From positions 310,001 to 374,000 of the forward strand of contig JBGAIF010000001.1 in assembly GCA_044225795.1 (NCBI GenBank): a DNA stretch of 64,000 nucleotides. The letters are read 5' to 3'. Position 1 is the stretch's first letter. Every line of letters begins with the position of its first letter. Under the pieces are notes generated by a model. It did no database searches. It was not told where the DNA came from and saw only the letters and a list, made by a program, of their open reading frames with translations. The position numbers were made by a program, and so were the translations under genes. The DNA comes from Nemorincola sp044225795. GTDB taxonomy: Bacteria; Bacteroidota; Bacteroidia; Chitinophagales; Chitinophagaceae. Of the stretch, positions 1 through 10,200 are shown piece by piece.

Positions 1-542
1 AGACCTACTTCTGTAAGAATGAACTTTGTGTTTTGTAGAATTTCTTTTCCGCCTTCAAAAACCAATAACTCGGCACCTTGTACATCAATCCAGATAATAT
101 CAATGAATTGTGTGTTGTTATCTCTACACCAATTGTCAAGAGTGTTTGATTGCACTCGCAGCTCTTTTTGAATTAGGGACTGTCCATAATACTTATCATT
201 CTTAAATGATTCACTAAACTTAAAAAGAGATGAGAAGCCAGCATCAATTCTTTGCTCTACAGACGTATCTACTGCAAAGAAAGGTACCAGCCCTATTTTA
301 TCTCCCAAAGCAATATTGTGAACTCGAATTTTCATTTTCTTATCAGGAGCAATATTTTCAAGATTGCGCATGCAAATTTCGAAAGAGTCCGGAACAGGTT
401 CAAAAGCATCAATTTGAGCATGTGGGAAAATATTCGATAGCTCAATTGATTGATGGAGGTGCCAACTGCCAATATCTAGGATTCGTGTAGTAGCAGAAAG
501 ATCAAAATAAGTAGGGAGCATGGCTAGCCTGCTTGCAACCAT
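1..542 (-). CDS. FkbM family methyltransferase, C-terminus cut by window edge
   Basis: The minus strand is open from the edge of the window to an ATG at 542; a second in-frame ATG lies at 521. The protein shows a class I SAM-binding motif (ILDIGSW, for the usual LDIGAN-G), then DAFEPVPDSF, typical of the second FkbM strand (acidic residue binding the SAM ribose). NTLDNWC and DIIWIDVQGAELLVFEGG follow, which is the FkbM signature S/TLD...KIDVEGaE..VL.G. Family members O-methylate sugars or small molecules, often in exopolysaccharide or glycan loci. It is the last visible gene of a minus-strand run that begins at 10811, 23 bases after the GT9-like gene, so it is probably co-transcribed. The true length is unknown because the gene runs out of the window. 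Family call is firm; substrate is not known. Confidence 0.85.
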   Translation of the reverse strand, partial: MVASRLAMLPTYFDLSATTRILDIGSWHLHQSIELSNIFPHAQIDAFEPVPDSFEICMRNLENIAPDKKMKIRVHNIALGDKIGLVPFFAVDTSVEQRIDAGFSSLFKFSESFKNDKYYGQSLIQKELRVQSNTLDNWCRDNNTQFIDIIWIDVQGAELLVFEGGKEILQNTKFILTEVG

Positions 543-565
543 GCTCCCTCTTTTGTTTTCCTTCT

Positions 566-1504
566 CTATACTTTCTCTAATGTTTCTGTTTTCACTTTTT
601 TTTTGGAATCTTCCGAAGTACTTTTCATATCTCCACGAAGTGCAGCAATAATCTTGTCAGCATCAAATATTTCATCTTCATTATTGTATGGAAACTCAGC
701 TTCGGGGCCATTTGTGTTGTATTTTGCAGTTATAGCATACTTCAATTCTGGCTCAAGTGTCGGTGAATTAGCGATAATATTCGTATGAATAGTATACCCA
801 AATTGTTCCGGGATATTCGCTATCCAACATACAACCGATGGCTTACCAAGTGCTGCGGCGGTATGCTGTGCAAAACTGTCGATAAACAACCGTTTTTCGC
901 TTAATTCTATCAAAACAGCAAGTGCCCTGAAATTAGACTGAACAGGAAACACGTTTTGAAGTGCTATCTGATCTTGTCTGCGTATTTGCACTATATTGTA
1001 TTCAGAGGCAAATGCATTGACAACCTTTTGAGCAGTTGCCATTGGTAAGTCTCTTGGCCATGAATACTTGTCTGTTTGATTAGGAAGCCCTCCATTGGTT
1101 TGTATAACCATGATCGGCTTAGGCGACTGGAACATTGTTTTATAAGATGTACGTTCCTTGTGGTTGATATATAGTTCCGGCAATTCTCCATTGTATTTAA
1201 TGCCGAACATCTCGCACCAAACCTTTATTAAGTGGCCTTGCCGCTGAATAAAATTTGTTTCCATATAGGGGTCGTGCAGAAATAGCTTTGTGTCTTTCTG
1301 ATTTTCAATGTGGTTTCTGTAAAAATAAGATGTTTCGTTTGGCGCAAGCGTCGTATCTACTTTTCGGTTTCCGGCAAATACCTCTGGATACCCGGTAATT
1401 ACTATCAGCTTACTATCCGGGTATTGTTTTTTGATTGCGGCACATACAGCCGTAGCCATAATACTTTTGCCGATTCCACCATTGATCTGTAGGATGATTT
1501 TCAT
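566..1504 (-). CDS. Glycosyltransferase family 9-like (heptosyltransferase-type) protein
   Basis: 312 aa. The N-terminus MKIILQINGGIGKSIMATAV matches the start of ADP-heptose:LPS heptosyltransferases (GT9, GT-B fold), which begin with a short strand followed by G-x-G-D/K. The middle has a second strand PIMVIQTNGG and the C-terminal half carries RLFIDSFAQHTAAALGKPSVVCW, equivalent to the GT9 motif D-S-x-x-x-H-x-A-A-A-x-x-x-P that contacts the nucleotide sugar. The last 30 residues are lysine/glutamate-rich and look disordered. It lies 27 bases after the giant repeat gene at 1532 and 23 bases before the FkbM gene, which suggests one transcription unit. A role in glycosylating the adjacent repeat proteins or a surface glycan is inference. 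Confidence 0.75.
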   Translation of the reverse strand: MKIILQINGGIGKSIMATAVCAAIKKQYPDSKLIVITGYPEVFAGNRKVDTTLAPNETSYFYRNHIENQKDTKLFLHDPYMETNFIQRQGHLIKVWCEMFGIKYNGELPELYINHKERTSYKTMFQSPKPIMVIQTNGGLPNQTDKYSWPRDLPMATAQKVVNAFASEYNIVQIRRQDQIALQNVFPVQSNFRALAVLIELSEKRLFIDSFAQHTAAALGKPSVVCWIANIPEQFGYTIHTNIIANSPTLEPELKYAITAKYNTNGPEAEFPYNNEDEIFDADKIIAALRGDMKSTSEDSKKKVKTETLEKV

Positions 1505-1531
1505 TTATTGGATTTTTAGATTTAGTTATTA

Positions 1532-4500
1532 TTATTTTACATATAATTTTACAGACCCTGGACCTGCCCCAACCGTTAACTGATAAACAGCACCCACAGG
1601 TAGGCTTGGATACACTCCGACGGCAGCACCATCAGGAATAACGTTCATCACAAGCTCTTCTATATGAAAGGCATTATTCATTAGATTGGCAGCAGAATTA
1701 ATGTTTTGTCCAAATATGCCTGCAAATTGCATACCATTGTCATCATTTCCAGAGCCACCTAAGATACTTGAAAATTGACCATTTACAGTATTGCCATTAC
1801 CACTAAATATTGAAGAATGGAACGTACCAGGACCGATAAAATTATTTAATCCGCCACCAATAACCCCATATTCCAATGGTCCTCCGCCCCCAGTCGTATC
1901 CATCCAGTTACCATTTCCAGCCCATATAGAACTATAGTTATAGGATGGATCAAATACGGTTGAACCAATTGAATTCTGCAAGCCATTGACAATAGTATTG
2001 CAGCTACCACAAATTGAGTTGCCCCTTCCTTGAAGTATTGACGAATAACACGAACCAGGCAGGGTGATATTATCTCTTCCATTGCCAATAAGGTTTAGAA
2101 ACGCATCGGCAACATTGCTTGTGTCAATAATATTATGATTGCCGTTGCCAATAGTACTCTTATCTGCCTGTAACGGCGCAATTCCGTTACCACCAGCCAT
2201 GTTATTCGCTCCATTGGCAATAAAACTTGCTACAGAACTATTGTTAATACAGTTCGTGTCGCCGGTAACTATAGCAGATGTTACTCCACATATAAGATTA
2301 TTGTTTCCTGACCCGCTAAACGAAACCGAAGATGGCAAAAAATGACAGTTTTCTTCACCTCCCATAATCACCGATGCGTTGCTACTAGAAATCCAGTTAT
2401 TGGAACCTCCGCCCATAAAATGCCATTGAAGTGATCCATCACAGATACAATTGACATTTCCTCCAAGAATCGTGTGATAACCAGTAGGGAATGTCGTATT
2501 CCCAGCAATAGCATTACCAAAACCCGAAAATACCGTCGAACAACTAATAGCAGGAAATATACAATTGTTCCCACCGCCTCCCATCACCCCGAAATTATTG
2601 CCTAAACCAATAGTGGAGACCATTACATTCTGACAACCGCCAAATATGACGCTACAAGGGATAGAATTTGACGATATCGCGGCAGGGACACCTAACATAT
2701 TTCGATCGCCACCTCCTATAAAGCTTGCATTTGAGGCAAGTTCAGTGACATTGCGGTTACCACCAGCTATTGCAATATGATTTACTCCAAAACCACCAAT
2801 GTGTCCGCATCCACCGCCAACAAATGCGAAATCAGACTGATTCAATGTTTGACATATACCACCCGCAACGGTAGAGCAAGAAGCACAAATTAGACTTCTG
2901 GCTCCGCCGCCAATAAATGAAAAGTGTTCCTGAGGTATTGGCTGAACAAATGCCTGACAACCAACAACGTTGAGAAATCCTCCACCAACTGTGTTAAAAG
3001 TACCAGGATTACTACATGTTGCGTTGCATTGACCGCCGCCAATAACAGAAAAGAGGCTGACAGCTTTATTTTGCTTACCGCCACCCATAGCTGAGTTTCC
3101 ACTACTATTCAGGCAACCACCAAACGCTACGGCAAATCCACCACCGACAACACAACCACCACCACCGACAAAACTACGGTCACTCGCCGAATTACATACG
3201 CCACCAAAGATAGCAGCACCGGTCGACCCAACCGAAAGTGTATTTTTATCGCCACCTCCGATGAACGAATTGCTGCCGCCAGCTCCTAGCGACGCATTGA
3301 TACAATGACACCTACCACCACCGATAAAATTACAGTTTGACCAATTAGCTGCCGAATAACTACCAATTGTACTACAAAGCCCCCCAGCGATTGCAGATCC
3401 ACATCCAAATACCAAATTCTTAGATCCTCCAAAAATTGAAGAAAAATCGGATCCTGCGCAGATATTATTGCTATTGCCAGCTCCAATAACTGATGCATCG
3501 GTCCCTCTAAGTGTTGACGTATCAATGTGATTGCAAAAACCACCGCCAATAAAACTATAATTAGAACGATTTATGCCGCCAGAACAACTGCCAATTACAT
3601 TTTTACTGCCACCAAATATTGTGGAGCAGGCACCTGAAATAAGATTACTTACCCCACTAAATAGGGTGGTATGACTTGATCGTTGACAAATCATATTTGC
3701 CTGGCCGCCACCCAATGTGGAAAAGTTCGTAACCTGCACCCCTTGCCTGGAATCTATACAATTCTGCCTTCCGCCTCCGAGAAAACTATTCTGTGAACCT
3801 TCCGCCAGCGTTATCGGTCCACCGCTACCACCTATTGTATTACACAATCCCCCCGAAAGTGCACTTCCGCTAGATGTATTAACATAAATAAAATTACAAC
3901 GCCCTCCACCAACAAAAGAATGTGCTCCTTCAGTCACTGTACAGTGTCCAGCTACTACAGCAGAACAACTTGCTGCTGCAAACGCACTATGTCCGCCTCC
4001 AAGAAATGAAGCATTGCTAAAAGCTGCAGTTGCATATCCACCACCAACAAAAGATAATGTATTACCAAGTGTAGACTGATTAGATTCACCACCCACTATA
4101 ACAGACAGACTTGCTCGTCCAGCAATTACCGTACCAGCGCCTACAAATGAACAAGCATCACATGTTCCAGTAAATTCTCCGCCTCCTACAAATGAGTGAG
4201 AAGAAGCATTATTCGTACCTGTTCCAATCCCACCAACTACAACAGAACAATTTCCATCTGCACTTATAGCGTCTCCTGCGCCGATTACAGCGTTGTTACC
4301 ATATGCTAAAAAATGTGTAGAGACAGTCCCTGAGCCACCCCCACCCATAAATACGAAATCTGCATTTGCTTGTCCAATATTTCCACCAACCATTGCACCA
4401 TAGTTGCCATAAATGCTATGTGTACATCCGCCTCCAACAAACGAAAAAATTCCTCCTGCTCCAACACCTACCGTATGACATATACCCCCTACGATTGAAC

Positions 4501-5056
4501 TACATGGAGCATCGATAAAGCTCAACGCTCCTCCTCCAACAAAAATATTATCTCCTCCTGCGATACAATTACAAAAGCCATTTATAATAGTAGATCGATC
4601 TCCAGGTGCCACAACATTGCAAAAACCATTTGCAATGTTGTTAAATGATCCATTATACAAGTAATTATCACCCCCATTAACGGAACTATAGTTGCCTAAA
4701 AAAGCTTGATTGCAACACCCTCCAAGAACATTAAAAACTGAAGACGCGAAAAGACTATTACCAAAACCATTAAACTGAGTAACAAAAGAGCTACAGTCAA
4801 AGAAACTACAATTACCGTTCAGTTGGGTGTTATACATTGCACTCGACAAACTATTACATATGTAGTTATTACACCCCATATAAATAACAGAGAGATCGGA
4901 GTAGACTCTATTAGTAGGCAACAAACTAACGGCCAGAGGTCCGCCCATAACCGCAGAACAATTACCAACTACTACACCTGCAGTTGGCACTCCGCCGTTT
5001 GTCCGAACCAGACAGTTGTTACTACCAAATTCACAGAATGTTAAAAACGTTGACAT
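1532..5056 (-). CDS. Giant Gly/Asn/Cys-rich repeat protein A (YadA-head-like beta-roll repeats)
   Basis: 1174 aa, composed almost entirely of units of about 14-16 residues with the core S-[FVI]-[IVM]-[GA]-G-G-x-x-N, such as SFIGGGDKN or SVIGGGQCN, sometimes spaced by short loops. The periodicity and the hydrophobic-x-hydrophobic-GGG pattern resemble head repeats of trimeric autotransporter adhesins (left-handed parallel beta-roll). Cysteine is very frequent beside the repeat Asn (CN, NC), which is unusual. No signal peptide, transmembrane anchor or T9SS sorting domain is seen. The C-terminal 45 residues (from AFHIEELVM to the end) are shared with the paralogue at 7254-10811. It lies 29 bases downstream of the NHL gene and 27 bases upstream of the GT9-like gene. 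Function is unknown; fibrous adhesin or surface coat is an inference. Confidence 0.8.
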   Translation of the reverse strand: MSTFLTFCEFGSNNCLVRTNGGVPTAGVVVGNCSAVMGGPLAVSLLPTNRVYSDLSVIYMGCNNYICNSLSSAMYNTQLNGNCSFFDCSSFVTQFNGFGNSLFASSVFNVLGGCCNQAFLGNYSSVNGGDNYLYNGSFNNIANGFCNVVAPGDRSTIINGFCNCIAGGDNIFVGGGALSFIDAPCSSIVGGICHTVGVGAGGIFSFVGGGCTHSIYGNYGAMVGGNIGQANADFVFMGGGGSGTVSTHFLAYGNNAVIGAGDAISADGNCSVVVGGIGTGTNNASSHSFVGGGEFTGTCDACSFVGAGTVIAGRASLSVIVGGESNQSTLGNTLSFVGGGYATAAFSNASFLGGGHSAFAAASCSAVVAGHCTVTEGAHSFVGGGRCNFIYVNTSSGSALSGGLCNTIGGSGGPITLAEGSQNSFLGGGRQNCIDSRQGVQVTNFSTLGGGQANMICQRSSHTTLFSGVSNLISGACSTIFGGSKNVIGSCSGGINRSNYSFIGGGFCNHIDTSTLRGTDASVIGAGNSNNICAGSDFSSIFGGSKNLVFGCGSAIAGGLCSTIGSYSAANWSNCNFIGGGRCHCINASLGAGGSNSFIGGGDKNTLSVGSTGAAIFGGVCNSASDRSFVGGGGCVVGGGFAVAFGGCLNSSGNSAMGGGKQNKAVSLFSVIGGGQCNATCSNPGTFNTVGGGFLNVVGCQAFVQPIPQEHFSFIGGGARSLICASCSTVAGGICQTLNQSDFAFVGGGCGHIGGFGVNHIAIAGGNRNVTELASNASFIGGGDRNMLGVPAAISSNSIPCSVIFGGCQNVMVSTIGLGNNFGVMGGGGNNCIFPAISCSTVFSGFGNAIAGNTTFPTGYHTILGGNVNCICDGSLQWHFMGGGSNNWISSSNASVIMGGEENCHFLPSSVSFSGSGNNNLICGVTSAIVTGDTNCINNSSVASFIANGANNMAGGNGIAPLQADKSTIGNGNHNIIDTSNVADAFLNLIGNGRDNITLPGSCYSSILQGRGNSICGSCNTIVNGLQNSIGSTVFDPSYNYSSIWAGNGNWMDTTGGGGPLEYGVIGGGLNNFIGPGTFHSSIFSGNGNTVNGQFSSILGGSGNDDNGMQFAGIFGQNINSAANLMNNAFHIEELVMNVIPDGAAVGVYPSLPVGAVYQLTVGAGPGSVKLYVK

Positions 5057-5085
5057 ATAATAGATTTAGAGGTTCTTCAATATTC

Positions 5086-7218
5086 TCAATTCTTCACCAG
5101 TTTACTTCTTGACGATATCCCGCTTTCACTTCGTATCTCCAGCAGATAGATTCCAGTTGAAAGGTCGCTTATATTTATTTCCGTTTGTCGCTGCAAAATT
5201 CCTTCCCGCAAACACTTTCCAACGACATCCAATATTCTATATTTCCCGGCATTCAAATCAGCTTCCTGACTAATGCAAACGATGTCGGTAACGGGGTTCG
5301 GATATATACGTACTTGACCATTTCCATATTCGGCAATCCCTAAAGAAGCATCTGTTACTACGTGTGGTTCAGATGTCACACTATCAACGCAGGCAGAATT
5401 AATGACTACTTTAGCAGTAATAGAGTCAGTTGCCACCAATTTTGAGTAAGTAATAGACGGAATAGTTGAAGTAGCAAACTCTAGGCCCTTGTTCATCCAA
5501 TGAATAGTGTAACCATATCCTCCTGTACCCGTTAATGTCGCCGTTATGCTGACTGAACTACCTATGTAGGAAGAGGTGATCCCCGATAATGTAATAGATG
5601 GGCTTACAGGCGTGTCAACCGTCATTGTAAAACTATTACTGGCCGTAGTAAGCATAGAGGGACACACTGCACTGCTGGTCATAGTGCAGAAAACTATGTC
5701 GCCACCAGTAGGGATGTAGGTGTACGACGTACTTCCCGTACCAACGGGCATGCCATTAACTTTCCATTGGTACGTTGGCGTAGCTCCGCCTCCAGAACTT
5801 GTTGCTGAAAAGGTAACTGCAATTCCCTTACAAACAGTATCATCTGGACTTACGGTAATAGATATTCCGGTAGTTGTTACTGGAGTCACCACCATGTGAA
5901 TACTAGAACTATAAGCAATTGTGCCACTGCACGAACTAACAAGTACACACCTCACAGAGTCCATATTTGAAGGCACATAAGTATAGGTATTGCCGGAAGA
6001 GCTAACAGCGATTCCATTGACGTACCATTTATATGCCGGAGTATAGCCTCCTCCGGAAATGTTAGCGTAATAAGTGACCGAAGTGCCGCCACAAACGGCT
6101 CCTAAAGGAGTTGCCGAAATGCTAATCTTGGGAGTAACGGCACCCGGTATTGTGATTTTTCTTACTCTTTTGTTAGCATAATCTGCAACATATAAATTGC
6201 CACATTTATCACAAATGACATTCTCTGGTAGATTTAGTATTCCAGCGGTAGAAGGTCCTCCATCACCACCATATCCATATGCACCAGTACCTGCTATGGT
6301 ATGAATAAAGCCAAATTTATCTACTTGTTCTATTCTCGAATTTGAATAGTCTGCAATAAATATATTGCCACTATCGTCAACAGCTCCACCATAACAGTCA
6401 ATATGCGACGCAGTCGCAGCAATCCCATCAGTCAAATAGGGCGTACCTATATTAGGAGTACCGGCTATTCGAGAGATAATACCAGAACTTACATCAACCT
6501 TTCGCAAAGTTGCTGACGAGTCTGTGGTATAAATATTGCCTGTAGCATCTGCACAAATTCCAAGCATACCGCTAATTGTCGCATTTGTAGCCAACCCTCC
6601 ATCTCCTGTATTTGTTGGTATTCCTGTACCTATAACTGTTGAAATAATACCAGCGGAGTTGATTTTTCGAACTCTATAGTTGTTTCCATCATTTAAATAC
6701 AAATTTCCGTATCTATCAGTTGTTATGCCCTGCCCGCCATTTATTTTTGCAAGAGTTGCTGCACCTCCATCTCCGAAAAAACCTCCAGTTCCAGTACCTG
6801 CGATAGTATTGATAATGCCCGTCGTCAGGTTTACTTTCCGAATGCGATAATTGGTGCCATCTTCAATGTATAGGTTATCAGAAGTATCAATAGCTATCCA
6901 AACTGCAAACCCAATTTGTGCAGCAGTTGCCGGCCCGCTATCGCCAAAAAATCCATTTACACCAGTTCCAACCACAGTCGAAATAATGTTAGTGTTAACA
7001 TCTACCTTTCTAATCCTGTAATTATTAGGGTCTGCGATATAAATGTTGCCATGACTATCTACGGCTAGCCCAGCAAAAAATCCTATTTTCCCGGCAGTTG
7101 CAGGTCCACCATCTCCCAACCCACTTGTCCCACCACCGGCATAGGTCACTATTGTCTGTGCGTCAGCTACCGACAGAAAAAGAAAAAAAGTAAGCATTAA
7201 ATTAATAGCGCATTTCAT
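5086..7218 (-). CDS. NHL-repeat secreted protein with T9SS sorting domain
   Basis: About 710 aa from the ATG at 7218, chosen because AAGGAG lies 6 bases upstream and because it gives a clean signal peptide ending ...FLSVADA. An upstream in-frame ATG at 7299 would overlap the previous gene and spoil that peptide. About six NHL-type beta-propeller blades follow, each with a G-N-[IL]-Y-[IV]-A-D-x-x-N-x-R-[IV]-[RE]-K signature and a GDGG/GDSG turn. Then come two or three Ig-like/PKD-like segments with paired cysteines, and a C-terminal type A sorting domain (VRIYPNPVTD ... GIYLLEI ... KLVKN). It is therefore predicted to be exported by SecYEG and then T9SS to the cell surface or outside. It sits between the two giant repeat genes, 35 bases after one and 29 before the other. 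Confidence 0.85.
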   Translation of the reverse strand: MKCAINLMLTFFLFLSVADAQTIVTYAGGGTSGLGDGGPATAGKIGFFAGLAVDSHGNIYIADPNNYRIRKVDVNTNIISTVVGTGVNGFFGDSGPATAAQIGFAVWIAIDTSDNLYIEDGTNYRIRKVNLTTGIINTIAGTGTGGFFGDGGAATLAKINGGQGITTDRYGNLYLNDGNNYRVRKINSAGIISTVIGTGIPTNTGDGGLATNATISGMLGICADATGNIYTTDSSATLRKVDVSSGIISRIAGTPNIGTPYLTDGIAATASHIDCYGGAVDDSGNIFIADYSNSRIEQVDKFGFIHTIAGTGAYGYGGDGGPSTAGILNLPENVICDKCGNLYVADYANKRVRKITIPGAVTPKISISATPLGAVCGGTSVTYYANISGGGYTPAYKWYVNGIAVSSSGNTYTYVPSNMDSVRCVLVSSCSGTIAYSSSIHMVVTPVTTTGISITVSPDDTVCKGIAVTFSATSSGGGATPTYQWKVNGMPVGTGSTSYTYIPTGGDIVFCTMTSSAVCPSMLTTASNSFTMTVDTPVSPSITLSGITSSYIGSSVSITATLTGTGGYGYTIHWMNKGLEFATSTIPSITYSKLVATDSITAKVVINSACVDSVTSEPHVVTDASLGIAEYGNGQVRIYPNPVTDIVCISQEADLNAGKYRILDVVGKCLREGILQRQTEINISDLSTGIYLLEIRSESGISSRSKLVKN

Positions 7219-7253
7219 ATACAACTCCTTAACAACCAATGCATATAATCTCA

Positions 7254-10200
7254 TCACCTCACAAATAGTGGTTTTGAACCAACACCTGTACCAACACACA
7301 TAAAATATACGGCACCAGTAGGAAGCCCACCGTAAGACGTATTGTCTGGGACATTTGTCATTACTAACTCCTCTATATGAAATGCATTATTCATGACACC
7401 GCCAACATTTTGGCCATAAATACCTACAAACGAAAATCCGTTATCATTGTTTCCCGATCCACCTAAAATCACACTAAAATTACCTGATACCTGATTTTGG
7501 AGACCGCTGAAAATGCCTCCATGAGTAACGTCAGGTGCGATAATGTTCTGATGCCCACCTCCAATAATATTGTATTCGCTGTTTCCAGCACCTCCGGCGG
7601 TATCTATTAAATTATCACGCCCTCCACCAATAAAACTAAAATCAGCACGTGGTTCTGTATTACCTGCACCTATGTTATTATCACGTCCACCTAAAATAGT
7701 AGAACAATTGCCAAATACATTATTAGTATCTCCATTTAGAACAGAAGAATAATTTGAAATCGCCCCAACTAGATTATTGCAACCAGTACCAATAAAATTG
7801 TATTCTGTATGCGCGAATCCTGCTACAGTTTCAATGCCATTTACATGGCCACCCATTATTGCACCAAAATTAGAATCCACTTGAAAACCGCCACCTGCGG
7901 CAGGACTAGTTCCAATGTAATTGAGCGTACCTCCCCCTATAAATGAGCATGATGATCCACTGCAGATAACATTTCCATCACCAACAACTATGCCAGAATG
8001 AATCCCTTGAATATAATTTAATGCGCCTGACCCTATGAATGACCAATCAGATCCAGTGTCAATAAAATTGCTCTCTCCACCACCAACAACAGAAAACTGA
8101 CCCGAGCGGATGCAATTCTCAAAACCACTGCCAATAAAACTAAAATTGACGGGATTATTATTTAAGACGTCACCAATGACGTTGTTTTGGCCACCTCCAA
8201 TAATACTACATTCGCCACACACACAGTTCTCAAATCCTCCAACAATTCCAGAATTGGAGGATCCTGGCATTATAAGATTATTTAATCCTCCACCTATTAT
8301 TGCATTTACCGTTCGCAAAGCAACGCCCGAATCAATATGATTATTTAATCCACCACCGATAACACTGTTAGCAGATCCTTCAGTTGTAGAACCAATAACG
8401 TTTCTATCCCCACCTCCTATGAAACTATATGGCGAATTAGGTTGCAATTGGTTATCGACACCACCAACAATAGTCCCATAATCAGAGCCATTAATTGTAT
8501 TAGTCTCGCCACCTCCGATAAACGCACAGTTTGCAAGAACTTGATTTGTCATACCTCCGACAACCGTCGACGCATTCCCTAAGATCACATGCAATTGTCC
8601 TCCTCCTATAAATGAGCAGTTAGAGGCAGTAGGTGCCGCGATAGACCCAATGGAATTATTTTGTCCTCCAACAATAACTGCGTGTATAGGATCTCCACCG
8701 GCTCCACCGCCGTTCGTTATTGCATTTGTATCACCGCCTCCAATAAAATTATAGACACCATCCGAGATCATATTGTTTCCTCCAATAATAGTGCTGTAAT
8801 CGGAATTTGCATTATTATTTTGCCCGCCTCCAATTACACTAAAAACCCCACCTGCTGTATTTGCATCCCCAGCGCCAATAAAACTGCCTTGAAATAAGAT
8901 CGTATTTCGAGTACCTCCGGCAATCGTAGAATTTCTTGCTCCGGGGTTTATGGTGTTTAAGCTGCCCCCACCTATCACACTAAATTGAGTCGTATTGCTT
9001 GCGTTTGTATCGATACAATTTTGTATACCCCCACCGATAAATCCGTAATCTGCAGCTTGCATACCTGGTGCAGAATTTCCGACACAATTTCCCTGACCTC
9101 CTACAATTGTTGCACATGCACCATAAACAATATTATGCGAACCTCCAACTATAGAGCTTGCATTTCCTCCGGCACAAATTAAGTTTGTGTCACCACCACC
9201 TATTACACCAAAAATTGTACCAGTAGCTCCCGTAGTATCAATTAAGTTCGTATTACCACCACCGATAAAGCCATAATCAGAATACAATGCAGTACCACCT
9301 GCGCCATTCATATTCTTGCATCCTCCACCTACCACAGAACAACTTCCGAACGCAAGATTCGTTTCTCCACCACCAACTACTGAATGATTCGATCCGACAG
9401 AGATCAAATGACCATGTCCTCCTCCAATGACTCCATAAGAAGAACTATTCCCTGCAACAGAATCTATCGTATTTTCCTTGCCACCTCCTATGAAGCCATA
9501 TATAGATGTGTCCGGAGTAACACCAATGCCACCAATTCGATTATGATCTCCACCGCTAATAGTACTAGCAGTAGATTGCTGGAAAATTGTATTTAAACAC
9601 CCACCTCCAATAAAGCCATAATCTGCCTCAGAGGTATTGCTTTCACCAGCGACAATAGTATTGCAATTGGCAGCATTACAATTTGACTTGCCACCTCCAA
9701 CAAACGAATTCTTTCCGAGTACCCTATTCGAATCCCCACCACCTATGAACGAATAACCAGCCGGAGTGGAGCCAATAGCACTAATAATATTGTTTCTTCC
9801 ACCAACAATTGCAGCACATCTAACGGGATTTGAGCTAAAAATACAGTTTGTTTCACCTCCTCCGATAAATGAATGATCTCCATTATTGCAATGTCCAATA
9901 CCACCGCCGATAAATGAACATGGGCCACTATTGCAATTACTTTCTCCACCTACTATAACGCTTCCAGCAGCACTAATTGGCATTTGGTTTTTCAGGCCTC
10001 CACCAATAAAACTCATGTCACTTCTGAGTATATTTCCATTACCGTAAGTTGTACTGCCGCCACCGCCAATCACTGAGTAATTTCCTGTAACACAATTACT
10101 AGCACCACCGGTAATGGATGAGTAACTTCCTTGAACACAATTACATATACCACCACCAATAAAAGAAAAGAACGCATCCTGTGGAACAACACCTGGCAAA

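Noticed and set aside
230..490. Plus-strand open frame of 86 codons near the left edge
   Set aside because: It lies antisense to the FkbM methyltransferase, whose motifs are clear on the minus strand; the plus-strand product has no recognisable features.
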